A stretch of DNA of 64,000 nucleotides from Microtetraspora niveoalba (GTDB lineage Bacteria; Actinomycetota; Actinomycetes; Streptosporangiales; Streptosporangiaceae). The position numbers and the translations under genes were made by a program. Below, piece after piece: positions 7,646 to 15,922 of the stretch; within the stretch, counting starts at the first letter, position 1, and each line of letters opens with the position of its first letter. Location: positions 62,001-126,000 of the forward strand of contig NZ_BBYM01000025.1 of the NCBI RefSeq assembly GCF_001570405.1, read 5' to 3'. A model generated the notes under the pieces. The model did not search any database. It saw nothing but the letters and a program-made list of their open reading frames with translations, and was not told the DNA's origin.

Positions 7646-7684
7646 TTGAATCTGACACCGATGTCACATCCTAGGGTCGCTCAC
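7646..7684 (+). promoter_or_regulatory. MerR-type promoter, leaderless, for the monooxygenase gene
   Basis: A TTGAAT -35 (7646-7651) and TAGGGT -10 (7672-7677) are separated by 20 nt, the overlong spacer typical of MerR-activated promoters. The inverted repeat TGACA-N4-TGTCA (7653-7666) lies within the spacer. The -10 ends 7 nt before the ATG at 7685, so transcription probably starts at the A of the start codon. Confidence 0.7.
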
Positions 7685-8014
7685 ATGACGACGACATCGA
7701 CCACGCGACCGCCCGTTTCGCTCTACGGATTCCTGACCCCCAAGCACGGACACGCCGACGCCCTCAGGAAGCTCCTGACGGACCTCGTCGAGCCGTCCCG
7801 GGGGCACGAGGGCAGCCTTCAGTACCACCTCCACGAGCAGGAGGACGGCCGATTCTTCCTCTACGAGGTCTGGCGTTCCCAGGAAGACCTCGACCGGCAC
7901 AACGCGACCCCGCTGCTGCGCGCCTTCATGGACGAACTGCCCGAGCACATGGAAGGGGCGCCCGAGGCCTATTTCGGCGCGATGAGGAGCCCCTATCCGG
8001 ACACCGTGGTCTGA
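7685..8014 (+). CDS. Antibiotic biosynthesis monooxygenase (ABM)-fold protein
   Basis: A 109-residue ferredoxin-like ABM protein: a strand-helix start (SLYGFLTPKHGHADALRKLL), the conserved EPSRGHEGSLQYHLHEQ segment, and FFLYEVWRSQEDLDRHNATP before the C-terminal helix. Members are small homodimeric cofactor-free monooxygenases (quinol or aromatic substrates). No Shine-Dalgarno is present, which agrees with the leaderless promoter. Control by the divergent MerR regulator is inferred from the shared promoter. Confidence 0.88.
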   Translation: MTTTSTTRPPVSLYGFLTPKHGHADALRKLLTDLVEPSRGHEGSLQYHLHEQEDGRFFLYEVWRSQEDLDRHNATPLLRAFMDELPEHMEGAPEAYFGAMRSPYPDTVV

Positions 8015-8093
8015 CCGAGCCGCGGCGGACGGCAGCTCTCCGAGAGATCGAGAATCCGGCAGGCCGCCGCGGCGGGTCACCACGAGCGCGGGC

Positions 8094-8789
8094 TCACCTC
8101 GCGGCCGCGTCGAGCAGGATCCGTGCCAGCTCGCGCGGCTGGGAGAACATCGGCCAGTGGCCGGTGTCCATCTCCACGAGCCGCCAGTGCTCACTGGTCA
8201 GCAACTCGGCCACGTCGTCGGTCGGCTTGTCGCCGTCGAGCAGGCACTTGATGTACGTCGCCGGCAGCTCGCCGAGCGGCCGCTCCAGCACGGCGGGCTC
8301 GGTCAACGTCGCCCCCGGGTGCGGGGTCGAGCCGGCCACGATCCGGGCGATCTGCTGGTCGGTGAGCCCCTGGCCGTCGTAGTCCGCCGCGGCCAGCGGC
8401 GGCCAGAAACCCTGGTTCTCGGCGATCGACGCCTCCACCACCTGGCCACCCGGCCAGCCGGAGACGAATGCCGCCCCGGGCCTCGGAACGTTAGAGTCGA
8501 CGAAGACCACGCGGGCCAGCCGGTCCCCGATCCGCTCCGCCGCCTGCCCCACGGGGATGCCCGAGTAGCTGTGCCCGACCACGACGACCTCGCGCAGGTC
8601 GAGCCGTTCGACCAGATCGACGATGTCCTGGACGTGGGTCTGCTGCCCGGCCGGCGCCCCTCGCTTCTCGGCGAGGCCGGAGAGCGTCAACGGGTGGGCG
8701 CCGTGGCCCGCCGCACGCAGCTCCGGGACCACCTCGTCCCACGCCCACGATCCGAGCCACGCGCCGGCAACCAATACGTATTCCGCCAT
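8094..8789 (-). CDS. Alpha/beta-fold hydrolase
   Basis: A 231-residue esterase-like hydrolase. The N-terminal strand-turn AEYVLVAGAWLGSWAW supplies the oxyanion region, the nucleophile elbow is GHSYSG (Ser74), and the C-terminal DTGHWPMFS (His211) carries the catalytic histidine. The compact build without a long lid resembles the salicylate-esterase/EstC-like group. No signal peptide, so cytoplasmic. The substrate is unknown. Confidence 0.88.
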   Translation of the reverse strand: MAEYVLVAGAWLGSWAWDEVVPELRAAGHGAHPLTLSGLAEKRGAPAGQQTHVQDIVDLVERLDLREVVVVGHSYSGIPVGQAAERIGDRLARVVFVDSNVPRPGAAFVSGWPGGQVVEASIAENQGFWPPLAAADYDGQGLTDQQIARIVAGSTPHPGATLTEPAVLERPLGELPATYIKCLLDGDKPTDDVAELLTSEHWRLVEMDTGHWPMFSQPRELARILLDAAAR

Positions 8790-9021
8790 GGCGGAAACTT
8801 AGCGAAGCCGTCCGACAATTTCGTCTCGGTCGCCGATCGGCCGGGAACACGACCCGGCCCCGCTCCGCCGACATGACCGGCCCCCTGGGGAGAGGTCCGC
8901 GTCGCCGGCGGGGCCGTACGGCCCCGGCCCCGCCGGCCGGTCAGGCTGAGGCGGCGTCCGGCGGAGAACCGGTCGTCACCTCGCGTGTGGTGCGACTACT
9001 GACGCGAGGAGTCCGCGTCGC

Positions 9022-9285
9022 TCAGCGGTCGGTCCACAGATGCCAGAACCAGTCCCCCTCGGAGCAGGTGTAGTGCCCCCAGTGGCCGCGGTCGATGCCG
9101 CCCTGGCCGGCCGAGACGCAGTTGGAGTGGCTGGTGAACCAGTCGCGGTACACGTCGTCTCCGGCGGGCAGCCGACCGGCGGTCGAGGTGGTGGCGTGGG
9201 CGGGGGTGGAAAGGATGAAGGGGGTGGCGAGCAGAGCCGCCGCCGCGAGCGCCGCGGGCACGGCCTTCACTACCGGCTTGATCAT
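9022..9285 (-). CDS. Small secreted tryptophan-rich protein
   Basis: An 87-residue protein; ATG 9285 has a strong GGAGGAAG site. Residues 1-31 are a Sec signal peptide (MIKPVVKAVPAALAAAALL, cleavage near AHA-TTS). The mature part is only ~55 residues, with two cysteines that could form one disulfide and an aromatic end (GDWFWHLWTDR). Family unknown. A purely extracellular role is likely. Confidence 0.75.
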   Translation of the reverse strand: MIKPVVKAVPAALAAAALLATPFILSTPAHATTSTAGRLPAGDDVYRDWFTSHSNCVSAGQGGIDRGHWGHYTCSEGDWFWHLWTDR

Positions 9286-9634
9286 GGATTGACTTCCTCC
9301 AGGGAGAACCTCCAAGGGCGGCCACAGTATGTCATCAAGCCATTACAGAGAGTAGAGACAAAGCGTGCGCGAGACCCGACCGGTCACCAAGCGTCCTCCG
9401 GACACGTCCGGCCGCCACACGGCGCACCCGGCGAAGCGGCGCGTCGGCCCATGTGCGCCACTCGGCCTGACCCGGGCATCAGGTCGCGGAGAATCCGACG
9501 GGATCGAGCGGAGAGGCCGACCGTCGTCCCACCCGACCAGCCGCGCACGACGAGGCCCGGCGACCTCGGCGGTCAACTAGCCTCCGTTGGCTGCGGGAGA
9601 CGATCGGCGACCTCACCGCCCAGCCCTGAAACCC
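9286..9634. other. Spacer without a supported gene
   Basis: I see no convincing gene. Short frames exist on both strands but they are arginine/proline-rich shadows without ribosome-binding sites. The part next to 9285 must hold the promoter of the secreted protein gene, and the part next to 9635 the terminator of the gene at 9664. Confidence 0.5.
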
Positions 9635-9649
9635 GGGGGCTCGGCCCCC
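9635..9649 (-). terminator. Short GC hairpin downstream of the 9664 gene
   Basis: Arms GGGGGC (9635-9640) and GCCCCC (9644-9649) with a 3-nt loop lie 14 nt past the stop of the minus-strand gene. There is no T-tract, so termination strength is uncertain. Confidence 0.45.
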
Positions 9650-9663
9650 TTGCCCGCCGCCGA

Positions 9664-9945
9664 TCAACGCGGAGCGGAGGCCCCGCCTGAGGCATCAAGG
9701 GACCGGCCCCGGGACTCAGCGAACCAGGCCGCTATCTCCCGCTCGTCATGCAGATAGGAGTACGGCCGGCCGGGGCCCACCGGCAGGTCGACGCCGTGGA
9801 GGAGACTGAGCGCCCACCAGACGAGATCGTCGTCTATTTCGTCGCCATCCCACTGCGCCGCCCAGCGATCCACCTCGTCACGGGTGGCGGAACCGTCCAG
9901 GAGCGCGACGAACTGGGCTTCCACCTGAGCGCGAGTGGGCGTCAT
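9664..9945 (-). CDS. Small acidic conserved hypothetical protein
   Basis: A 93-residue acidic protein beginning MTPTRAQVEAQFVALLDGSA. It has a DRWAAQWDGDEIDDDLVWWA segment and a YSYLHDEREIAAWFAE helix. The clustered acidic and Trp residues recall small immunity-type proteins, but I cannot name a family and make no functional claim. It is divergent from the 483-residue gene at 10014, with 68 nt between the two starts, so they share a promoter region. Confidence 0.65.
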   Translation of the reverse strand: MTPTRAQVEAQFVALLDGSATRDEVDRWAAQWDGDEIDDDLVWWALSLLHGVDLPVGPGRPYSYLHDEREIAAWFAESRGRSLDASGGASAPR

Positions 9946-10013
9946 CCGTCCAGGATCGCATTGCCGGCGGCGATCTTCTCACGTGCCGAATCGATCCGTG
10001 ATATGTCGCTGAC

Positions 10014-11465
10014 ATGACCACGAGAGGGACGGCACTGGGCGCCCTCTGCGCATTGCTGGACCGGTCGCTCGTGCAGATCGCGGAGGCATCAGCGGACGCA
10101 CGGACCTACGACCAGCAAACGATCTACGAGGTCTCGGACGTGTGGGACAACAACACTTTCCCGCTGTTCCACGCTGCGACCGCCCTCACCTCGACCGGTC
10201 GTGAGCGGCGTGCCCGCGCGGCCCTGGCGTGGATGGCCGATCTCGGACCGGGGCGGCGGAGCTGGATGCTCGAGCAGGCCGACGCGACGGGGCACGCGCT
10301 GGAGCGGATACTGCCACCACCGGCCGCGAGGCCCCTGTACGCGAGGGACTTCCTGGGACGGGTGCGCCCGCCGTTCATGCGGCTGACCGCCGAGGCCGCG
10401 CTCGAACTCGGCACGGACTACGACCTGGCCGCCACCGAGGTCCGCACCCTGTCGCTCGAACGGGCCGGCACCCGGTTGACCGGGTCGCTGGTCCTGGTCG
10501 TCCCGCGCCGCTACGACGGTGGCCCTCGGGCGGGGGAACCGGCCGCGTTGCACCTGTCGGTGAAGGATGTCACCGGCATACGTTTCGACTCCGATGACCG
10601 AATGGGAGTCGCCCTGGAGCACGGCGCGGAGGGGATGGTCGTCGGCCTCGGTGCGGGCGGAAGTCTGCGCGCCGCCAGTGGCACCGTTCACCTTGATGAC
10701 CCGGCCTGGCATCTTTCCGCCGCGGGCCGTGCCGCCGACAGACGGACCCCGCCCCGCGAGGAGCGACCTCGCCGTACGTCCGAGCGACGGCGACGGCACC
10801 CGGAGGGTGCAGCCCTGGTCGCCGCGACGATCCTGCAAAGCGCGATGCTGGAGATCCGCATGGTCCGCTGCGCCCACCTCGCCGATCGGATCCCCGTCCG
10901 GCCGCTCGCCGGCGCGCTCTTCGGCGCGGGAACGGGCATCCTCGCCGCGGGCGCCCGGCGAGGCGGCCGCCGTGAGCACGCGTTCCACGAACTGATCAAT
11001 GCCTGGATCACGGACACCGGCCCCGTCCTGACTCCGTTGGTCGCGGACCGGTTGCGTCACCTCGCCGACACGACGCGGCTCCCGGACAGCAGCAGAGCAT
11101 GGATCGCGGAGGTCACGGGACGAGAGGCGGCGCATCCGCCCCCCGCCACGGAGCCGGTACCCGACCTTCCCTCGGAGGCCGAACTGCGGTTCGTCCAGTA
11201 CACAGCCGCACACGAGCGGCACGGGTCGGCGCAAGACTCCTCCGCCGTCCTGAACCTCGCCCTGCCGGCCGGTTCACCCGACGCCCCGAACCGGCCCTGG
11301 CGGCTGCGCGCCCTTGAGGTCGGCGACGTGGGCCGGTTCCGGCTATGGACCGACGCCTTCGACGGCCCGCTCGGATTACGAACGGCCGGGGCGGCGAAGG
11401 CGATCGAGTCCCTGATCATCGGCGACGACGCCCTCAACGTTCATGGGAGCGAAGCCGGGCCGTGA
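10014..11465 (+). CDS. Unrecognised 483-residue protein
   Basis: The frame is well supported by codon bias and length. I see no signal peptide, but a weakly hydrophobic patch (LAGALFGAGTGILAAG) lies near residue 305. The N-terminal ~75 residues are helical (TYDQQTIYEVSDVWDNN). A central part (~130-230) is rich in beta strands, ending GMVVGLGAGGSLRAASGTVHL. A basic disordered linker follows (residues ~240-265, RTPPREERPRRTSERRRR), then a helical C-terminal half. No catalytic motif is evident. It sits in the accessory stretch of the window, divergent from a small acidic protein that could be its partner. Confidence 0.7.
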   Translation: MTTRGTALGALCALLDRSLVQIAEASADARTYDQQTIYEVSDVWDNNTFPLFHAATALTSTGRERRARAALAWMADLGPGRRSWMLEQADATGHALERILPPPAARPLYARDFLGRVRPPFMRLTAEAALELGTDYDLAATEVRTLSLERAGTRLTGSLVLVVPRRYDGGPRAGEPAALHLSVKDVTGIRFDSDDRMGVALEHGAEGMVVGLGAGGSLRAASGTVHLDDPAWHLSAAGRAADRRTPPREERPRRTSERRRRHPEGAALVAATILQSAMLEIRMVRCAHLADRIPVRPLAGALFGAGTGILAAGARRGGRREHAFHELINAWITDTGPVLTPLVADRLRHLADTTRLPDSSRAWIAEVTGREAAHPPPATEPVPDLPSEAELRFVQYTAAHERHGSAQDSSAVLNLALPAGSPDAPNRPWRLRALEVGDVGRFRLWTDAFDGPLGLRTAGAAKAIESLIIGDDALNVHGSEAGP

Positions 11466-11561
11466 CGCGGTCGTCCCTCGACGACTGTACGGTCCCCTCC
11501 TCGGCCGGCCCCCGCCGGATCAGTCCTGTTTCACGGGCTCCCGCGCGGCGAGAAAGCATGC

Positions 11562-11720
11562 GCTCTGCGCCGCCCCGGTCCGCGCCGGCGTCGCCTCGGC
11601 CACGCTGCACCGGCACTTGCCTCTCGGCAGCGGCCACTGGAGGCCGTCTTCCACGGCAAGGTCGAAGCCTTGCGCGCCGCCGCCATCTGCCTGCGCCTGA
11701 AGCTCATGATCGGACGCGGT
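11562..11720 (+). pseudogene. TetR-family regulator remnant
   Basis: A short stretch encodes RAGVASATLHRHLP, the recognition-helix motif of TetR regulators. One frame over it continues as RQRPLEAVFHGKVEALRAAA, the segment that normally follows directly. The rest of the gene is missing on both sides and the two halves are in different frames. The remnant abuts and slightly overlaps the 3' end of the MBL-fold gene. Confidence 0.6.
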
Positions 11721-12510
11721 CGAACTCCCAGGGATCGTGTGCGGATACGACGGTCACTTCATCCCCGTGTTCGCGCACGAACACCCGCAGCCGGGCTTGG
11801 GTGGCGATGCGGGCCGCCTGGTCCACCTGGGATTCGTGCTGCACGATGTCCATGAGCGGATGCCCGTGCGGGCTGTCGTCGTCCAGTTCGCGGTGGTAGA
11901 AGTACGCGTCACCCGCGTGCAGCAGCCATCGGCCATCATGCCGTACGGCCACTCCGGCATGACCGGCGCTGTGACCGCCGAGCGGCACCAGCAGGATCTC
12001 CGGTGGCAGCCCCTCCAGCGGACGCGCCCCGGGGAACCCGAACCAGTCCTGACCTCCGTCGCGGCCATAGGTGATCCAATGCGGATCGTGGGCCCAGTGG
12101 GCGGGGCGGTAGCGGCGGCTCGGAGCCCCGGCCAGTGCGGCCCTGTATTCGGCTTCCAACACATGAACCCTCGCTTGCGGGAAGTCAGGCAGCCCGCCGG
12201 AGTGGTCCACATCGAGGTGCGTGACCACGATGTCGCGAACGTCCGCCGGGTCATGCCCCAGGCGGACGATCTGGCGGACGGCGGTCTCATCCGGGTCCAG
12301 AAGCGGTTCGGCCAGCGCGACCCAGTCGGCGGCCAGCGACTCCTCGGGCCGCCGGACATCGTCCAGCCCGAGACCGGTCTCCACCAGCACGAGGCCGGCG
12401 TCATCGGTTTCGACCAGCAGGGCGTGGCACACGATCGGCATGGGAGTGAGGGCGCCGCAGGTCGGCTCGATCTCCCGCAGGGACCCGACGTTCAGGTGAT
12501 GGACTTTCAT
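11704..12510 (-). CDS. Metallo-beta-lactamase-fold hydrolase (lactonase-like)
   Basis: A 268-residue MBL-fold enzyme. The zinc motif HLDVDHSGG (His98, Asp100, Asp102, His103) is intact. Further ligands are visible in GGHSAGHAGV, HAGDAYFYH (bridging Asp) and the C-terminal SAHDPWEF histidine. The layout and length resemble AttM/AiiB-type N-acyl-homoserine lactonases and related lactone hydrolases; the actual substrate is unknown. It is divergent from a MerR regulator, with a perfect palindrome in the shared promoter, so induction by that regulator is likely. The ATG at 12510 starts MKVHHLNVG and probably lies at or near the transcript's 5' end. Confidence 0.88.
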   Translation of the reverse strand: MKVHHLNVGSLREIEPTCGALTPMPIVCHALLVETDDAGLVLVETGLGLDDVRRPEESLAADWVALAEPLLDPDETAVRQIVRLGHDPADVRDIVVTHLDVDHSGGLPDFPQARVHVLEAEYRAALAGAPSRRYRPAHWAHDPHWITYGRDGGQDWFGFPGARPLEGLPPEILLVPLGGHSAGHAGVAVRHDGRWLLHAGDAYFYHRELDDDSPHGHPLMDIVQHESQVDQAARIATQARLRVFVREHGDEVTVVSAHDPWEFDRVRS

Positions 12511-12548
12511 GCGCCCTAGACTGCGACTTGAACCGCGGTTCAAGTCAA
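12511..12548 (-). promoter_or_regulatory. MerR-type divergent promoter with 18-bp perfect palindrome
   Basis: CTTGAACCGCGGTTCAAG (12527-12544) is a perfect 18-bp palindrome. Read towards the MBL gene, TTGACT (12543-12548) and CAGTCT (12518-12523) are 19 nt apart, the spacing of MerR-activated promoters. The -10 ends 7 nt before the ATG, so the transcript is probably leaderless. Confidence 0.68.
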
Positions 12549-12569
12549 GGAGACAAGGAAGTCACCGGA

Positions 12570-12986
12570 GTGGACGAGACGTTGCTGGACATCGGCGAGG
12601 TAGCCGAGCGCACCGGGCTGGCCCCCTCGGCGCTGCGGTTCTACGAGCGCCAAGGTCTCATCTCCAGCGCAGCCCGCAACGGTCTGCGCCGCGCCTACCT
12701 GCCCGAGGTGCTGGAACGCCTCGGATTGATCATGTGCGCCCGCAGCGCCGGCTTCGGAATCGCCGAAATCGGCTCATTCCTGGGAGCAGGCCCCGGCGAC
12801 CAGGAGATACGCGAGAAGATGGCGGTCAAAGCCGGCGAGTTGAACCAGCGCATCGCCCAGTTGATCCGGTTGCGCGATGCTCTCGACCACGCCGCGACCT
12901 GTGACCACGAGCCTCTGACGGACTGCCCCGACTTCAAGCGAGCCGTGTGGAACGCCCGAACCGAATCGACCGCCTCTTCCCATTGA
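12570..12986 (+). CDS. MerR-family regulator with C-terminal cysteine/histidine motif
   Basis: A 138-residue regulator. The DNA-binding domain is DIGEVAERTGLAPSALRFYE, followed by the YLPEVLERLGLI wing and a coiled dimerisation helix (AVKAGELNQRIAQLIRLRDAL). The end carries a TCDHEPLTDCP segment with two cysteines and a histidine, like the ligand- or metal-sensing tails of SoxR/CueR relatives but not identical to either. GTG 12570 is preferred, behind AGGAAG. It probably activates the divergent MBL-fold gene and regulates itself through the palindrome between them. Confidence 0.87.
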   Translation: MDETLLDIGEVAERTGLAPSALRFYERQGLISSAARNGLRRAYLPEVLERLGLIMCARSAGFGIAEIGSFLGAGPGDQEIREKMAVKAGELNQRIAQLIRLRDALDHAATCDHEPLTDCPDFKRAVWNARTESTASSH

Positions 12987-13060
12987 CGCGGAGCAGCACC
13001 GACCCGCCGCCTTCAGCGAACCCGGCGGCCGCCTGCCACTCCGCCGACCGCCCACCGAGA

Positions 13061-13086
13061 AGGGCCGCGTAAACCGCGGCGGCCCT
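13061..13086 (+). terminator. Hairpin downstream of the MerR gene
   Basis: Perfect 8-bp arms AGGGCCGC and GCGGCCCT enclose a 10-nt loop about 75 nt after the MerR stop codon. A T-tract is lacking, so this is a tentative terminator. Confidence 0.4.
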
Positions 13087-13139
13087 CCGGATCCGATGTC
13101 GCCCCGGTCCCACAGTGAGGAGGAGATAAAGAACGGAAG

Positions 13140-13159
13140 TTCGGCCGACGTCGGCCGAA
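13140..13159 (+). promoter_or_regulatory. 20-bp perfect palindrome upstream of the KAP NTPase gene
   Basis: TTCGGCCGACGTCGGCCGAA is identical to its own reverse complement over 20 bp. It lies about 215-230 bp before the likely start of the NTPase gene, close after an orphan AGGAGGAG stretch with no start codon in range. An operator is the simplest reading. Confidence 0.45.
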
Positions 13160-13371
13160 GCTCTGCCCGCTGAATCAGTGAGACGTATGCCGCCGTCGTC
13201 CGAGGCCCCATATGCGCTGGACTCTGCTCGTAAACCACAGCCATGCGCGAGGCGTCAATCTTGCGAGGTCTGACCGGCCTCGCCGCATACCAGAGGCGGC
13301 CAGGCGGGCAGATCGCCACCGCAAGCCGTCCCGCTTCAAGCGCAACACCTCCGGTCTTCGAATTGGAGAAG

Positions 13372-15630
13372 ATGTTCGTGGGCATTAGAGGATGGCTCTC
13401 CGGTGTGATCGAAGAATTGAACGACGATCACGATTCAAGCGTCACCTCTCAAGACCCATCACTACGCCTGAAGCTGAGGAGGCTGACAAAAGCCGCGCTA
13501 CAAGAAGAAGAGATCAGCCACGCCATGGCAGAGTCAGGGGTCGACCGAGCTCGGATCTACGATACGACTTCTCGCCAGTTCGACAAGATTCTCGAAGAGG
13601 CCCCCGGCGAGTATCACGAATATCGTCTCGCCTTTGACGATTATACGGCCGCCCTGGAGTCCTCCGTCGAATCGGCATCAAATAATCCGACAAGGAAGTT
13701 GTTGCTTTCAGGGAGCATACTGGGCTGCTCGATCGGGGCAGCTTTACTGATATTCGGTCTGATACTGGGGTTCTGGCTGGACTCCACGGGAACAACAATT
13801 ATGACCGTCGGCCTTGCCGTGCTTCTCCTGTCCGCCGCCCTGTTCGGTGCGACTCGCGCAAGAGCGACAGATCTCGGTCAATACTTATCTTTCAGGATCA
13901 CGGACAACCCTTATCGCAGACGCATGGTTTCCGCTCGCGCCCAGCTGATAACTGTGATCGTCGATCGCAATCTCATCGTTCCCGCACTGCGGCAATCAAT
14001 CAACCATGCGCGACGAGACCGCCTCGGCCAGAAATTCGCCGTAGAGGACAGCCGCGGCCTCAGCGATCTCCATGAATCCGCATACCGTGTGCCGACCGCG
14101 GTGGCTCAAGAACTGAGCGAGCTTCTTGAGCAACTGTCGGGTGGCAGCATCGGAATCGCAGGACCTCGCGGAGCTGGAAAGTCTTCCCTCATGCGAATCT
14201 ATTGCGAGGCTCGGAACAGCAGCACCACCGCGGATGTCCGCTGCATGGTTTCCGCCCCTGTTGACTATGTGGCGCGCGAGTTCGTTCTTCTCCTGTTTGC
14301 GATGCTTTGCCGGAGCGTGTCTCAGAGGTTCGGGCATCGACACGCAGCGACCTCGCGCCGGACAATCTGGCGCAAGCTGGAGTACTTTGCGATCGAAGCG
14401 ATAGGGCTCACCATCCTTATGTCGGTCTTCGGCGGCCTTCTGTGGGTCGCACTGTACGTCGACACACCGATTGTTATTTCGATAGTCTGCCTCTTTGTCG
14501 GCGGAATGAACCTGTTGATTGCCGCCGGAGAGATTATTCGACTGGTCCGCCAGGGGCACGCTTCAAGGAGGGGTCACCACTTGAGGCGTATTGCACAGCG
14601 CAACCTCGCAAAGATTCGATATCTGCAAACACAGAGTGCGTCATGGTCGGGAAGCATGAAGACCAGCCTGACCCTGCCGGTCGGCCTGGGAATCGATGCT
14701 CAGAAATCTCACGGCGTATCCCGCGCAGAACAGCCTTTGAGCTATCCAGAGATCGTGCGGGAGTTCCGACTTTTCGCCAGAAAGGTGTCGCAACATGTAA
14801 CCGGCAGGGGTGGACGTGTCATTATCGGCATCGACGAACTGGACAAGATCGGCTCGGCCGAGCAGGCCGAGAAATTCCTCAACGAGATAAAAAGCATCTT
14901 CGGCATTCCGCAGGTATATTTTCTGATAACCGTGTCCGACGACGCCTTGACCGCGTTCGAGAGAAGAGGATTTCAACTTCGCGACGCCTTCGACAGCTCC
15001 TTCGATGAGATCGTACGCGTGGAGTTGCTCTCCTACGAGGAGTCTCGCCGACTGCTCTATCGACGGGTGATCGGACTGACCGAGCCCTATGTCGCTTTCT
15101 GTCATGCCCTGTCGGCCGGACTGGCGAGAGACTTGATAAGAACCGCTCGATACGTCATCCGCGCCGCCGACCTGGATTCGGATTTTACTCGAACCTGCCG
15201 CAGCGCCGTAAGGGCCGATGTCCACAGAAAGGCTCGCGCCCTTTCTCGACTTCCCGCCGTCGAGGACGATGCGCGACTGCTTCTGCAGCTACACAGGATC
15301 GAGAGCGGTCATTACGAAAGCCACCCCCTCCGTCAACTGCTTAACGAGGTCCTGCCATCTACGGGCGGCGAGGCCGAACGAACTCTGGCACTTCGGCGAC
15401 AGTTCGCAACATACATATACTTTGGCATGACCTTGGAAGATATCTTCACTGAAGACCTTGATGAACGCCGGGTTGAGGCGGCGGCGGACAACTCCTCGGG
15501 GCTCTGCGCATTCGACATGCTTGCGCGGACCCGATCCGCCATGGGCGTCAACAGCGAGTTCGCGTGGCAATTGATAAGCGATTGCCGTCGCGCATGGGAT
15601 CTTGAGACGTGCGACAGTCCCTTTGCTTGA
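13372..15630 (+). CDS. KAP-type membrane-associated P-loop NTPase
   Basis: A protein of ~752 residues. Numbering from ATG 13372: two membrane helices at ~109-136 and ~143-163, Walker A GPRGAGKSS at 264-272, a second helix pair at ~343-363 and ~366-390, and Walker B VIIGIDELD at 483-491. A membrane hairpin inserted between Walker A and Walker B is the hallmark of KAP NTPases. Downstream come a sensor-like TVSDD strand and a long helical C-terminus. GTG 13378 (9 nt behind GGAG) or ATG 13243 are alternative starts. The base and codon use is clearly less GC-rich than neighbours (ATA, AGA and TTA codons), which points to horizontal transfer. KAP proteins organise membrane complexes, and some occur in conflict loci; the role here is unknown. 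Confidence 0.85.
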   Translation: MFVGIRGWLSGVIEELNDDHDSSVTSQDPSLRLKLRRLTKAALQEEEISHAMAESGVDRARIYDTTSRQFDKILEEAPGEYHEYRLAFDDYTAALESSVESASNNPTRKLLLSGSILGCSIGAALLIFGLILGFWLDSTGTTIMTVGLAVLLLSAALFGATRARATDLGQYLSFRITDNPYRRRMVSARAQLITVIVDRNLIVPALRQSINHARRDRLGQKFAVEDSRGLSDLHESAYRVPTAVAQELSELLEQLSGGSIGIAGPRGAGKSSLMRIYCEARNSSTTADVRCMVSAPVDYVAREFVLLLFAMLCRSVSQRFGHRHAATSRRTIWRKLEYFAIEAIGLTILMSVFGGLLWVALYVDTPIVISIVCLFVGGMNLLIAAGEIIRLVRQGHASRRGHHLRRIAQRNLAKIRYLQTQSASWSGSMKTSLTLPVGLGIDAQKSHGVSRAEQPLSYPEIVREFRLFARKVSQHVTGRGGRVIIGIDELDKIGSAEQAEKFLNEIKSIFGIPQVYFLITVSDDALTAFERRGFQLRDAFDSSFDEIVRVELLSYEESRRLLYRRVIGLTEPYVAFCHALSAGLARDLIRTARYVIRAADLDSDFTRTCRSAVRADVHRKARALSRLPAVEDDARLLLQLHRIESGHYESHPLRQLLNEVLPSTGGEAERTLALRRQFATYIYFGMTLEDIFTEDLDERRVEAAADNSSGLCAFDMLARTRSAMGVNSEFAWQLISDCRRAWDLETCDSPFA

Positions 15631-15922
15631 TCAAATAGCGGAAGAGCTTTCGCAAGACCCTCGCGTGCCGGCCACGAGTGGTCCGCCCCTGCCCTGATCA
15701 CCTCGTACGCCGTCGACCCGCCGCGGAGCGACAGTGGGCCGGCGGACGGAGGGGCAAACCCGGCCTCGCGTGTATGTTCACCGGTCGCCGTTCCTCGATC
15801 AACGGATGCCGACCGCTACAGACGGGCTCGAGCCGTAGGAGACGGTCTGCTGGGCCTGCCTGGGTCGCGGCGGACGACCAGGCTTCCACCCAGCCGGCTA
15901 CAACCGACTCCGCTCGGGGCGA

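Noticed and set aside
9365-9580. Two opposite small frames in the spacer left of 9664
   Set aside because: Neither has a ribosome-binding site or recognisable composition; both are Arg/Pro-rich.
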